A DNA stretch of 64,000 nucleotides from Cucumis sativus (taxonomy: Eukaryota > Streptophyta > Magnoliopsida > Cucurbitales > Cucurbitaceae): NCBI RefSeq assembly GCF_000004075.3, contig NC_026656.2, positions 23,942,607 through 24,006,606 on the forward strand, written 5' to 3'. A model generated the notes under the pieces. The model saw nothing but the letters and a program-made list of their open reading frames with translations. It was not told the DNA's origin and made no database searches. Shown piece after piece: positions 37,515 to 48,745 of the stretch (position 1 is the stretch's first letter; each line of letters starts with the position of its first letter). A program made the translations under genes and the position numbers.

Positions 37515-38540
37515 TTTATTACGCCCTACCTCAAATGTCACACCATGCGACCAAGTGGAGGATGTGCTGCCTAGACATTCATTGCATATCTCTCTATGAG
37601 ATGACACGTCGAACACCTAGAAAGTAAAACAATTCTCCTTCTTTTCTCTTTGCAAAGCTTTTTCATTGAGCCTTAGAGACCTTCACAACTTTTGCAACAA
37701 AAAAATAACTCTTCAACAATTAGCTTTGCACCTAACACTTTTACAAGCACAACTTAATTTTAACCTCTTAGGCAACAACTCAAGGAAATACAATAAAACA
37801 ACAGAAATAACTTAACTTCTTATTCTTATTAACTTAACACTTGCAGAAGTTACAAGATACAAATTACAACTCTTAAACTTCATTGTGCAAGAAATAAAAC
37901 TAAGTTTGGTTTTATCACATCCTTCTTCTTTCCACCACCTAATGCTGCTTCTTGAGATGTGGTACTTAGAAGTGTGAAGCTTTCCTCTCATCCTTCTCCC
38001 TTAGACAATCCAACTTAAGGAAAAGCTTCAGACCTTCTTTCCCCCACCTCAGCTCTTCAACTCTTTTGCTCTCTAGTTCATCGAGTTAGGCCTCACTAAC
38101 CTGGTTATTGCTCTCGCCTTTCCACCAAGCTTTCTCATCCACGCTAAGGGAGCAATGCGCTTACCAACTGGCTCCTTAGGCGTATGATGAGAAGCCAAGG
38201 CTAGCACGCCATGTAAGACTACAAAACAACTATGCTTTCCCTTCTTAACTAGGCTACAACACCTTAGAATCAACCTTCGGATGACTTCAATGCTTGACAA
38301 CCTGAGAAGGAAAAAACTTAAAACATAAATCAAACGATTTTAGTAAGTGATGAGTTTGAGAAAACCTTTTTTTGAAAGTACACAAAATCACAAATAATAA
38401 GATCAAACCACATCAAATAAATCATAGCACATCAAACCACCATGAATAAAATCACTATCCCAACAAGCATCACAAGCACCGCGTGCTCACATCATTTCGC
38501 AACAAGCTCAACACTAAGACCTATGATTCTCTCCTTGAGG
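37515..38540. mobile_element. Dispersed LTR-retroelement-like repeat, copy 2
   Basis: Matches copy 1 at 23506 in the same orientation in its opening 70 bp (acctcaaatgtcacaccatg, ctagacattcattgcat) and in several later blocks (the agctcttcaactctttt block at 38050 against agctcttcgactttat at 24080). No coding domain. The two copies have diverged strongly, so the family is old. Confidence 0.5.
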
Positions 38541-38544
38541 TAAA

Positions 38545-39060
38545 TAGATGTATGTTTCCTTAAATGGTGTCTCCGGAACTTGAGAATAAAGGGTCATACT
38601 CTTTTTATGACATGAAAGGAGTTTATGTTTAGTAGTTGGACCATGAGCAAGTTGTTCATTAGAGAAGCATAATTAATATTTAAGGACTAAGAAGTTACCT
38701 AAAAGTAAATTTTTTTACCCAAATTGTGTTAAGAATACTCGTGAAGAACTGAATTATAAGCTTGTTGTTTATCGGTCTATATTCATGAACACAAAAATAT
38801 ATCTCACTGAGAAAATTTCCAACGCCAGTCTTTACTGAAATGTGCATACACAGTTAATGAATCTAGCCAATTAATCTCATATCATTGTAGCTTTTGATAA
38901 GTAGATCTATTAGATTTCTTTCCTAACTTGTAAAGGGTAATAAGGTAATTAAATATGTTGGATGGAATTTGAATGGTTCAAATTTACTCATAAAACCAAT
39001 ATAATAGACTATGAAATAAATATGAAATTCATAGTGAAGAGAAAACTTTAAGTGGGGTAG
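38545..39060. repeat. Second copy of the 11.9-12.3 kb LTR-like repeat
   Basis: The run ccttaaatggtgtctccgga, gttggaccatgagcaagttg, ttcattagagaagcataat and atctcatatcattgtagctt follows the same order as 12000-12230. An insert-like stretch at 38720-38840 is not present in the first copy. Confidence 0.6.
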
Positions 39061-39369
39061 CAAAAAAGGAATAGAATGTGTGAAGTTTTTATTTCTTCAT
39101 ATTTAGTTAGTTTTGTGTGTGGCTTAGAAATTGAGTTGGGGACACCTTTAAAATGTGTAAGTTGCCAGAAACCGTCCATCCTTAAATGTTTTCTTGTGGT
39201 CAAAAACGGCATTAATGAACCACAAAAGAAAACGTGAAAACATATATCTCACTCCATTTAACACATTCTTCATCTTCTCCTCCTTGGTTGTGAATTATGT
39301 TCACACAAAATAAATAATGATCATCAAAATCATTTATTATATAATAGACTATGCCTTTCACGTTTTTTA

Positions 39370-39915
39370 AATTACAAAACTAACAAATGTAGAATCGATA
39401 ACTCTCTGATAACACTCTGATAGTCACTGATACCCGTATAATATCACTAATTATTTGTCATACTTTTCATATTTGCAATATAAAAAAAAAGGTTATCCTA
39501 AGGTGGTATTTTTTTCTAAATGTTTTTGGTAATTTTCTAATTTTTTTATTTGACTTTCCCTTTCATTTATCTTTACTTTTAATATTTATATACATGTTTA
39601 CCTTCAATATTTTAATAACTTTTACTCTTCAATGTAAACTTTTATAAATTCATTTAAGAGAATTATTGTTAAAAAAATTCAATTAATAATATTAATAGTA
39701 GTAGAAAGAAGTGGCACTTGCAAAAATAGTAAAAAAAATTATGATAATATCATTCATGTCACTACATTTTCTAAATTGCAAAAATAGAAAATTTAAAAAT
39801 CGATAGTCCTATGATTACCGTCTCATAAACCTTCGATAGTCATATGATTACTGTATCATAGTCGATATCATCAATTTTGTCATATTCGTAATATGCAAAA
39901 AATAGATCTCATGAG
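39370..39915. repeat. Dispersed short repeat, copy 2
   Basis: Positions 39710-39910 carry cacttgcaaaaatagtaaaa, tgtcactacattttctaaat, tgcaaaaatagaaaattt and gtcatattcgtaatatgc in the same order as 46025-46205. Positions 39380-39480 (gataactctctgataacact) hold a partial unit. The family sits upstream of several acyltransferase genes. Confidence 0.6.
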
Positions 39916-40364
39916 CTATTTTTTAAAAAATAATTTTATCATTTGATGCAATTTTTCAAAAAAAGGAGTTAAATACTTTAAATGAAAAAATGGTTGAAAA
40001 TATTACTAATATGACAAAATTTCACTTATAGACTACAAGATCTATTACGATTTATGGCTGATAGACAAGTAAAAGTTTTGGTTTATATTTTGTTATATTT
40101 TAAAATAGTCCAGTAAAAATTAATAAAAATTAATTTAATTATTAACTACATTATTTTTATATTAACCAAACAAAAGAAGTAGGTTTTTTATATATAAAAA
40201 AATAAAAGGGGTAAATCTTGAAACTTAGTAATAAGGTAATTATTATAATTGAAACTTAAAATTACCAAACGAAAAAACCAAAAAAAAGAAAGAAAGTATT
40301 CTTTCAGGTTTCCCCAACCTTCTTTACAACTACGCCTCAAACTTTTACATACCTACCTTTTCCC
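39916..40364. other. 5' flank of acyltransferase gene B
   Basis: AT-rich sequence with no gene. The last 150 bp become pyrimidine-rich and end in the TATA box of gene B. Confidence 0.4.
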
Positions 40365-40372
40365 TATAAATA
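40365..40372 (+). promoter_or_regulatory. TATA box of gene B
   Basis: tataaata lies 135 bp before the gene B ATG, followed by an A/C-rich leader (cttccctcccaacact) that has no other ATG. Position and composition fit a plant core promoter. Confidence 0.6.
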
Positions 40373-40499
40373 CCACTTTATGCACACATCTTCCCTCCCA
40401 ACACTAAAAAAACAAAATCACACATCTATTCTCTCAAAAAAAAAATTATAATTTCTTCATCTTCACACATATTTCTTTTGTTTTTTTTCTTTTTTCTAA

Positions 40500-41982
40500 A
40501 TGGCAATATCATCCCATAATAATTTTGTGTTCCAAGTACGTCGATGCGAACCTGAATTAGTTGCTCCAGCAAAACCTACACCCTATGAATTTAAGCAACT
40601 TTCAGACATTGATGACCAAGAAGCTTTCAGATTTCAAGTCCCATTATTATTCTTGTATGCTCATAATCCAAGAATGGAAGGAAGTGATCCAGTGAAAGTG
40701 ATAAAGAAGGCAATTTCAGATACATTGGTATTTTATTATCCTTTTGCAGGAAGATTGAGGGAAGGCCCTGGAAAAAAGTTGTTTGTGGAATGTACTGCTG
40801 AAGGTATTTTATTTATTGAAGCTGATGCAAATGTAGCTTTACAACAATTTGGTGATGCTGTTCAACCTCCTTTTGCATTTCTGGATGATGTTTTGTACAA
40901 TGTTCCAAGCTCTGATGGGATTATTAATTCTCCATTGTTGCTTGTTCAGGTATGTGCATATATGCATATATATTACACTAGAAGAGTTAAAAGAGAACTT
41001 AACGTTCGATGGATAATTGTACTGATCCTCAATTAATGTATTGTAGGTGACACGACTCAGGTGTGGTGGTTTCATCTTTGCCATTCGTGTAAATCACACG
41101 ATGACCGATGCTTTCGGTTTAATGCAATTCATGACCGCAGTACGTGAAATGGCTTGTGGTGATACTGCACCATCTGTTCTTCCAGTTTGGCAAAGATCTC
41201 TCTTAAATGCAAGAGACCCTCCAACAGTCACTCATCGCCACCATGAATACGACCAAGTTGTTGACACAAAACAAATCAACATTTCTCTCAACGAGATGGC
41301 CCATGGCTCCGTTTTCTTTGGCCCTACAGAGATCTCTACCCTTCGCAAAACCTTACCTATCCACCTTCGCTATTGCTCTTCCTTCGACCTCATCACAGCT
41401 TGCCTTTGGCGCACCCGTACCATAGCCCTTCAACCAAACCCAAACGATGAAATGCGCTTACTTTGCGTCGTGAACTTACGCTCCAAATCAAAGTATTTAC
41501 CCTCAGGATATTATGGCAATGCGTTTGCTTTACCAGCAGCAGTCGCCACTGCAGGCAACCTTTGCCAAAACCCATTAAGTTATGCAGTAGAATTGATTAG
41601 GAAGGCTAAGGCAGAGATGACAGAGGAGTACATGAAGTCTGTGGCGGATCTTATGGTAATCAATGGACGACCTAATTTAACTGCTGTGAGATCTTATGCG
41701 GTGTCTGACGTGACAAAAACCGACTTGGAGAAGATAGACTTTGGATGGGGAGAAGCAATTTTTGGAGGCCCTGCCATGGGAGGGGTTGCAACCGTCCCTG
41801 GTTTGACAAGCTTTTATATAAGTTTTAAAAACAAAAAAGGGGAACAAGGAACAGTGGTACCTTTCTCATTGCCTGTTGAAGCCATGGAAAGATTTGTGGT
41901 AGAACTTGATGCTGCGTTCAAAACAAAACCATTGAATGAAGTGGAAAACACTAAGCAAGGGTTCATTCGAGCTGCTTTATGA
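40500..41982 (+). CDS. AAT: BAHD alcohol acyltransferase (gene B), best-preserved member
   Basis: Exon 1 is 40500-40949 and exon 2 is 41047-41982 (TGA), with one 97-nt phase-0 intron; 461 aa, the same length that I recall for melon CmAAT1. HxxxD is HTMTD (H167-D171), followed by Ala where most members have Gly. DFGWG is intact (381-385). Thr is kept at the position aligned with CmAAT1 Thr268 (residue 267, codon aca at 41395-41397, in DLITACLWR). The N-terminal [20 protein letters not shown] and FVECTAEGILFIEADA blocks are typical of fruit-ester AATs. The enzyme would join acyl-CoAs (acetyl, butyryl, benzoyl) to alcohols, giving volatile esters in the cytosol. The 97-nt intron against 765 nt in gene A, and the lack of the extra intron found in C and D, put it on its own branch. 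Substrates cannot be read from sequence. Confidence 0.95.
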
Positions 41983-43735
41983 TGGAAAAAATATTTAGGT
42001 TTTGGGAAACAAACGTGAGAATTATATTGTAATAAACAACTATTCCTCTGTGTAAAACAAGGAAAGTATTAGGGGAATTCGTAGGGTTTTGTGATGTGAT
42101 TTGAAAAATGTTATTTCCGTTTGATATCTGATAATATAAGTTATTCCAATGTTTCTTGTTGAAGGTAAGAAAATAACTCTTCCCTAAATAAAATCACTTT
42201 TCTTTCTAATTAATTAATTCTCTTATTAAAACTTCTCTTTTCCACATCCTCCTCTTTGAAATTTTTTAGTATAAATATTCTATTCTTTTCTTCCATTCAA
42301 ACTAATCATAAGTCATAACAAAAAAACTAAGATGTAAAGAAGAAATCAAATTATTATTCTTATGTTCTCTTTTATCTTTTTTTCATTTTGTTGTATTTAT
42401 TTGCTTCTATATATAAATATGTCTTCGGTATATCTTTGTGGATGTTTAAATCATGTAATCTTAGATTTTTTTTGTTAGAATGGAAATATGTGATTTAAAT
42501 ATATGTTTGTGTGTATTTTTTCAATGAGATATGTTTGAGTCATGTAAGCATGAAGATTTTTTTTAGAATGTAGCTATGGAGAATCTTAAACATTGTAAAA
42601 TTAAAGAATATATTCTTTGCTCATATTTTTTATCATTCAATCAATTTTTGTTTTTTTATTAGAGTTGTTTTACTAATAAAATAGCTTTTCTGTTTTTGTC
42701 ATAAAAAATTCATTAAAAGTAATAAAAACTTTAAATTCAATTTATTTTATAATTTTAGAAGTTGAATAGCTTTATCAAGTAATTAATAAAAAGTCGGAAC
42801 AAATTTATGATTTTACAATAAATTATAATAAATTTTAGAATTTGAAAAGTTTGAATTCAATAATTTAACAAGACTATTGAACTCTTAAAATTAAATAAAC
42901 ATCACCTTTGTGTATTTTTTCTATAAAAATCTTGTATGCATATATTTTTTTTTTCAAATTCAACCATTTTTCTAAAGTTAGTTATTTGATGTATAATGTG
43001 ACAGAACATAATAGATAATCACATTTTTTTTTTATAAAAAGTTATGTATGTTTATTTTTTTTTCTTGACAAAGAATTTATTCATTTGACCATATGATATG
43101 AGATATTAAATAACTGCACTAAGATTTTCTTTTGCTTTTTTCCTTCCTAGAATAATAAATTACAAACTAAGTGCTTTAATAAATAATGTACGCTTATATT
43201 TGAAAAAACAATTTTTAATTTGATTTTAAACATCAAATATGTAGATTAAAAAAATTATCTCAAATAAAAATTATCTCAAATGCATATACTAATCTCTTCC
43301 CTCCGATAGATATTTTTACGTTTTTTTAATGAATACAATCTTCTTTCTAATAAAAAATTATATTTTAAAAATGGATGAAACATGTTTTGAAAAAAAAAAA
43401 AACAAAATTTTATTAAAATTCAACAATTTCACATTGATTGCAAAATTATTTTTTTAATACATTATATCTTATAGAATACCTTAAACATTAAAATATTAAC
43501 ATAAAGTCACTTTTCATCCTCTCCATTTTCCACTTTTATTTTGGATGACCTTTTTTATCAAACATTTTTTCTTCAATAATCTCAGTATCAAATAACTTTA
43601 ATGATAACAATAGTAATACATATCTTTTATATTTATTTTTCTTAAAATGATGTATCTTTTGTACATTTAAAAATTAAATTTGTTGAATTTTGCTATATGT
43701 GATATTTTTATTGACTTCATATATTTTACATTCAT
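41983..43735. other. AT-rich intergenic region
   Basis: No gene, no clear repeat boundary and no coding similarity. The first 80 bp are the gene B 3'UTR. Many poly-T and poly-A tracts and simple AT runs occur (e.g. 43390-43402). Confidence 0.45.
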
Positions 43736-43739
43736 TTAA

Positions 43740-44180
43740 TAAGTTAAAAAGAGTCACATGCAATGCACGTGTTGAAAGACTAGTTGTTATAAATGGATAC
43801 AAAAATATTCTACAATGCTAAGAGTGCACCTATGAATCTTGAGAGTAGAGTGATCAATATAGTTAATAAATGTTGATTAATGTAATTAAATAGTTCAATT
43901 AATTAATCTCATATCATTTGAGCTTTTAATTTGTAGGTTCATTAGATCCCCTCCTAGATCACTAATGGTAAAGTTGTAATAAAAAAAAAAAATTGAGAAT
44001 CAGGATTAAATTTTGGCCATATATATTTGCAATTTTAAAAATGAGTCTTTTAAAAAAATATAACAAAGCAACAAAATATTTACACGGTATAGAATAATTT
44101 CGAAAACAGAAAAAGTCCATAGGCCAACAATGGGAAGTACCAAAAAATGTCACGTGATTAATTGACATCCAACACACATA
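43740..44180. repeat. Duplicated segment shared with 57735-57930
   Basis: The phrases aaatggatacaaaaatattc, gagtgcacctatgaatcttg, ggttcattagatcccctcct and agaatcaggattaaattttg recur in order at 57745-57910 (atggatacaaaaataattct, gagcgcacctatgaggcttt, ggttcattagatcccctcct, agaatcaggtttaaattttg). The segment itself contains the tail of the LTR-like repeat seen at 12.2 and 38.9 kb. It marks the left edge of the acyltransferase duplication. Confidence 0.7.
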
Positions 44181-44215
44181 ATATATTCGGAAAACGATTC
44201 ACTTACCTTTGACGT

Positions 44216-44640
44216 TTAGAGTTGACTATTCTTTCCTACATGATCGTTTAGATTTGGCTACCTATATCTAAACAATTTTTTTTCAAGATTTTTTACTTCG
44301 TTTAGATTTGATTGTTTAAATTTGGATAGTCAAATCTCAACAATTTTTTTGGTACATGTTCAAAAGTGATAGTTTATATTGGAAAAACAATAATTTATAT
44401 TTGGAACATAATCATCTAAATTTGGCTACCTAAATCTAAACGATTTTTTTTAGATTCGTTGTACACGATAGACTATTTTTGGTAAGTGATCATTTAGATT
44501 TTGCTATCTAATATCCATTTTTTCACGATCTTTTATATTTGGAACAACCAAATAACAGTTTGCAAAAAATAAAAAACTACAGATAAAGAAAAAAAGACTA
44601 TGAAAAGAAAAAATAAATCGTAGAAGGAGAATAAAAAGAA
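44216..44640. repeat. Degenerate tandem repeat of tttagatttggctacctaaa units
   Basis: Related units start at about 44246 (gtttagatttggctacctat), 44300 (gtttagatttgattgttta), 44414 (tctaaatttggctacctaaa) and 44490 (tttagattttgctatctaat), each followed by an acgatttttttt-like tail. It is an insertion relative to the parallel upstream region of gene D, where this block is absent. Confidence 0.6.
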
Positions 44641-44739
44641 AGACGATGAAAGGAAGGACAAACCTGGTATATTTAAAAAATGATTAGTTTCATGAACTTT
44701 TTCATTTTGTTACACGTGCTAGATATTTTGTCGGTTTGT

Positions 44740-45526
44740 TATATTTATAAAAATTAACCTTTTAGAAAACCATTTCTATATTTGTTAATACGTACCATTT
44801 TGTTTTTTTTTCTTTTTTTACCCATCTTATTTCCTAGACTGTATTTTTATTTTTTTCTTTGAGGTTTTTTAAATGATAAAATTATTTAAAATATTTACTA
44901 ATTTAGCAAACTTTTGTGGTCTTAGACATAGATAGACATCATATACATATATCGGTGTTGATCAACAACTTTTAATGCTATTTTAATATATCTTATTTTA
45001 TTTTGTTATATTTGAGAACAACTCAATCTCTCTTTTAGACAGTTTTTTTTTTTTAAGAGAGCAAGAGAGCATAGGAAAGGGGATATCAAATCATTTTTGT
45101 GAAGTGATGGACACCAATTTCTTCCTTATCTTTTTATGTGTTGTCATAAACGTTTTAAGTGAATTGAAAATTTCAAAACGTAACTGGATTAAGCGAGAAA
45201 ATAACAATGAAAAATATGAAAGATAAGATTTAATTCATTAACCAGATTGTATACTTATCAATATATAATAAAATCAGATATCAACTCCTATAAAATACTA
45301 ATTTAATTAGGCATATGCCTAGAGATGTTTTAATTGAAATTACATAAAAGTAATTTCGTGATCAACTTACTGATTCATGTACCATGTACTCTAACTTACT
45401 TCTACGTTTCTTTCTTTCCCCTTTAGCTTCACTCGTCTCTTTATATAAATGCCATCCCTTCACACTCTCATACAATTCTCTTTCAATATCAATTCTTCAT
45501 CTCTTAACTAGGCTTTTTCTTTCCAA
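44740..45526 (+). promoter_or_regulatory. Duplicated acyltransferase promoter region (pseudogene copy)
   Basis: Aligns block by block with 57920-58576 (gene D) and, from about 45085, with 48255-48745 (gene C): ggggatatcaaatcattttt, gttttaagtgaattgaaaat, ttcaaaacgtaa, then tcctttctttccccttt-like and the TATA box tatataaa at 45442-45449, followed by gccatccctt. Regulatory function is inferred from conservation among copies only. Confidence 0.65.
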
Positions 45527-45692
45527 ATGGAAATAATTCAAACCATCCAGTACTTTTCTTTTCAATCAGTAAGTAAATGCCAACCAGAATTGATTTGCAC
45601 CAGAAACTTCTACACCCCATGAATTTAAACATCTTCGTGATTTGGATGATCAACAAAGCTTAAGACTTCAACTGCCATTCGTAAATATCTAG
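45527..45692 (+). pseudogene. Acyltransferase exon-1 pseudogene
   Basis: The ATG context and codons (atggaaataattcaaaccat) match the METMQT start of gene C, and the rest follows gene C exon 1 to the equivalent of VPLVNIY. An insertion after the SFQ codons (tcagtaagtaaatgcc) and an extra base in gatttgcacc break the frame. The match stops at about 45692; the rest of exon 1 and exons 2 and 3 are not found downstream. The promoter is kept, so it may still be transcribed, but no enzyme can be made. Confidence 0.8.
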
Positions 45693-45879
45693 AGTTTCTT
45701 CTTAATTAAGAGTAATAAAGATAAAATTTTGATCTCGTTTTTGTTGTGCATGACTAACATTCATAATGTGGTATCAGAGTATGCTTTATTTTTTACTCAA
45801 TTGCATATGATGGGTGTCAATTTATTAGATAAATTGTAGATTGAACTAAAATGAATAATTAAAGTTTGGTAATTATATT

Positions 45880-46240
45880 AGAAAAATTGCATCATATGAC
45901 AAAAAATTTAGAAAAAATCAGTCTATGACACATCTTTTTTACATATTGCGAATATGACAAATATGACAAGTAATTAATGGTATCAGTGAGCTACTCACTT
46001 TTAAATTTGCTACTTTTGCGATTTAGAACAGGGTCACTTGCAAAAGTAACAAAATTTTTTTTGATAATAGAGTTCATGTCACTACATTTTCTAAATTGCA
46101 AAAGTAGCAAATTTAAAAACTGATGACTCTATGATTACCGTCTGATATCATTAATTTTTTCATATTCGTAATATGCAAAAAATAAGTCATATGAGCTGTA
46201 TTTTTTCTAAATATTTTTGTCATTTAATACAATTTCGCTT
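45880..46240. repeat. Dispersed short repeat, copy 3
   Basis: Carries cacttgcaaaagtaacaaaa, tgtcactacattttctaaat, tgcaaaagtagcaaattt and tcatattcgtaatatgcaaa in the same order as 39710-39905. The left part (45895-45990) looks like a second, partly inverted piece of the same unit. Confidence 0.65.
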
Positions 46241-46369
46241 TAGAAAAAGTAGTAACATGGTTCCTAGTATCATAATTTTCTTTTCTATTTATGCAAATGT
46301 CCCATTAAATTAAGCTTAATTATGTATTAATTATTGTAATTGACCTAAGTTTTGTGGCCCAATTAATAT

Positions 46370-46610
46370 TAGGGGTATTTGCAAAAATAGCAAAAACATT
46401 TATGATAATAGGGCAATGTCACTACTTTTGCACATTTTCTAAATTGCAAAAGTAGCAAAGTTAAAAGCAGATAATCCTTTGGTACATATAATTACTTGTC
46501 ATATTTTTCGTATATTTGCAATATGTAAAAAAGAGGTATTGTGACCTGCTTTTTTCTAAATTTTCTTTGTCATTTGATGATATTTTTCTTAATATAATAT
46601 TGTTGAGGGT
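46370..46610. repeat. Dispersed short repeat, copy 4
   Basis: Another copy close to copy 3: tatttgcaaaaatagcaaaa, tgtcactacttttgcacatt, ttgcaaaagtagcaaagtta and tttgcaatatgtaaaaaaga. The boundary phrases gggtatttgcaaaaat and tgatgatatttttctta are good candidates for its termini. Confidence 0.6.
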
Positions 46611-46619
46611 CTTTAATTT

Positions 46620-48250
46620 TTAGTAGAGTTTGAGTTCAAATTAGGTTTTAATTGCAAGAAATGGGAGAGAAAAGTGGAAAAATTAGAAGAAAAAAAATGC
46701 ACCAGACTCGATTTCAGGAGTTAGACCCAAATGCCTGACCCACCACCCAGGTCGATGCTGCCTCGTTTGCCCGATGCTCTCACTCGGCTCACACCTGTTT
46801 GAAGTGATGTGATGTGATGCTCTCCCTTGAAGACAAGAAAGGTAGTTGGAGTGATGTGACTTCATAGGATTAATATGGTGCTGAAAATTTCAGAAGAATA
46901 AAAGTTTTCCACTTAAAGTTGCTTATAGAAGCAATTCGTCTTCATAAAAAACCTAGAGAGCCTTGTACGGGAAAAAGTCCTGTATAGGCCAGAGAGAAGC
47001 CTACATGGAGCAAAAATAGAGTATGTATGGGGAAAAACCTAGAGAGCTGGTGGGTCTAGCCACCGGATGTACTCTTCTTCATCTTTTTTTATTAGAGTGT
47101 AACACGAAAGCTCATATTCTAAGAGGAGAAGAGTCATCCACCGTTCCCCCTAACTTTTGTTTCAATCCACTCTTCTTTCATTCAATTTTTGTATTTCTTT
47201 GTAATATATGTTGTTCATATTGTACAATGGCCTAAGACCTACATTCTTTATATATATATTACATGTTTATACATTTTCAATTCATCATTTCTTGACTTTT
47301 CACCTATCAATGTGTTATTAGTAGTTGGATTTGTGGTAAGTTCTCGATAAGAAGTTTAACTTATACGGTTTATCATATTAGTTGAGCTATACTCATAACT
47401 TGGTCAATGTTAATAGTCAACTACCCGAGAGGACAAGTGGCAACAATAAGGCTAATGCGCACAAGGAGGGGTTTGGGTAACAAACCTCACCTTAGCGAGA
47501 TAACTTCCAACTTTTGTATCCTAAAATGCAAACAAGTGTAGACATTAGGCACGGAGAGGTTGTTGTTCTTAAATGAGAAGTTCTATAAGTGCTATAAGTG
47601 AAGTCTTCTAGATAAATCCTGCCTAACCAAAAACAATCATTTACATCCTGAAAGGTGAGCAAGTGTTGCGTCTAAACACTTCGAGAGAAGGTCACCTTAA
47701 TTATGAGCTAATTACGCAAGTTATATCACATAAAAGTTCTCGCATTGCTTAATTGTCTAATAGTGCATAGACCTTCTTTCACATTTATCTCACATACAAG
47801 TTAGTTAATTTAATCTTTCGTCTTATCATGCTTTACCCCCTGTGCATGAGTCTCCAGGTGACTTTAAATAACTTTAGTTTTATTTTATACACATTTTTTT
47901 ACCGCAACTAACCATCATAACACCTACGATGAGTAAGACCCTAAAACTAATATCTTGAAACAATTTTCAATGTTCGACTTTGGATCACCCAGAAAAACTT
48001 ACTATTTCGCTTGCACTTGAACAAGCAGTAGGAAAACAATGGATTCAACGATGACTTAGGCTTAATGTGATAAAGAGGTACATAGTGAGTATATCACATG
48101 ACCTATGGCGTATCGCTTAGAATGAACCACGTAATATAGAAAGACATGACAAACACAGTACATGCAGTGAACCTACTTAGTGAAATATTGCAATTGCATT
48201 ACACAAATATTAGATTACTAAGACTAAATCCCAAACAACATGTTGTTCCA
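46620..48250. other. Retroelement-like sequence without readable domains
   Basis: Positions 46700-47250 have higher GC and a leader-like layout (ccctgacccaccacccaggt region, then cctagagagccttgtacggg and cctagagagctggtgggtct, a short direct echo). A 70-codon frame at 47023-47235 lies in it. Positions 47280-48250 show LTR-like wording (gtatcccaacttt-like, acatgttgttccaacaaaag) but no coding domain. The stretch separates the pseudogene from gene C. Confidence 0.35.
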
Positions 48251-48503
48251 ACAAAAGATATCAAATCATTTTTGTAAATGGATGGAAACTAATTTTTTCC
48301 TATATTTTGATATAAGTGTTGTCATAAAGGTTTTAAGTGAATTGAAAATTTCAAAACGTAATGGCTATAAGAGAGAAAATTATTTTAATAACCTTTAAAA
48401 ATTATTAACAATGAAAAATATGAAAGATAAGATTTCAAAATTGCCATGTACTTTACTTACTCCTGCGTTCCTTTCTTTCCCCTTTTAACTTCACTCACGT
48501 CTT

Positions 48504-48511
48504 TATATAAA
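48504..48511 (+). promoter_or_regulatory. TATA box of gene C
   Basis: tatataaa followed by tgccatccctccacattc. The same block lies 85 bp before the start in the pseudogene and 93 bp before it in gene D, but 242 bp before the gene C ATG because of an insertion in the leader. Confidence 0.7.
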
Positions 48512-48566
48512 TGCCATCCCTCCACATTCACGTACACAATTCTCTTTCAATATCAACTCTCCTCTC

Positions 48567-48730
48567 ATAAATGCCATATTTTACTAACCCGCTATAATTG
48601 TACTAATTCTTTCTATATTAGCGAAAGCAGGATGATGAGGGTGTTAAGGAAGTGTCTACCTAGTAGAGATGTCCGGATGCACCTACTGACCCGACATATC
48701 TTTTTTAAAAAAAAACTCTCGACTGATAGC
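48567..48730. other. Leader insertion of about 157 bp in gene C
   Basis: Between ctctcctctc and tttttttcaaatgg, gene D has about 6 bp (ttaactc) while gene C has about 160 bp. The insert has no recognised family. It is open in the gene C reading frame, with two ATGs at 48632 and 48635. Confidence 0.65.
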
Positions 48731-48745
48731 TCATCTTTTTTTCAA

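Noticed and set aside
35950..38540. A complete gypsy element with paired LTRs
   Set aside because: Only the 3' end of pol and one LTR-like region are seen; a 5' LTR, gag, protease and reverse transcriptase are not found next to it.
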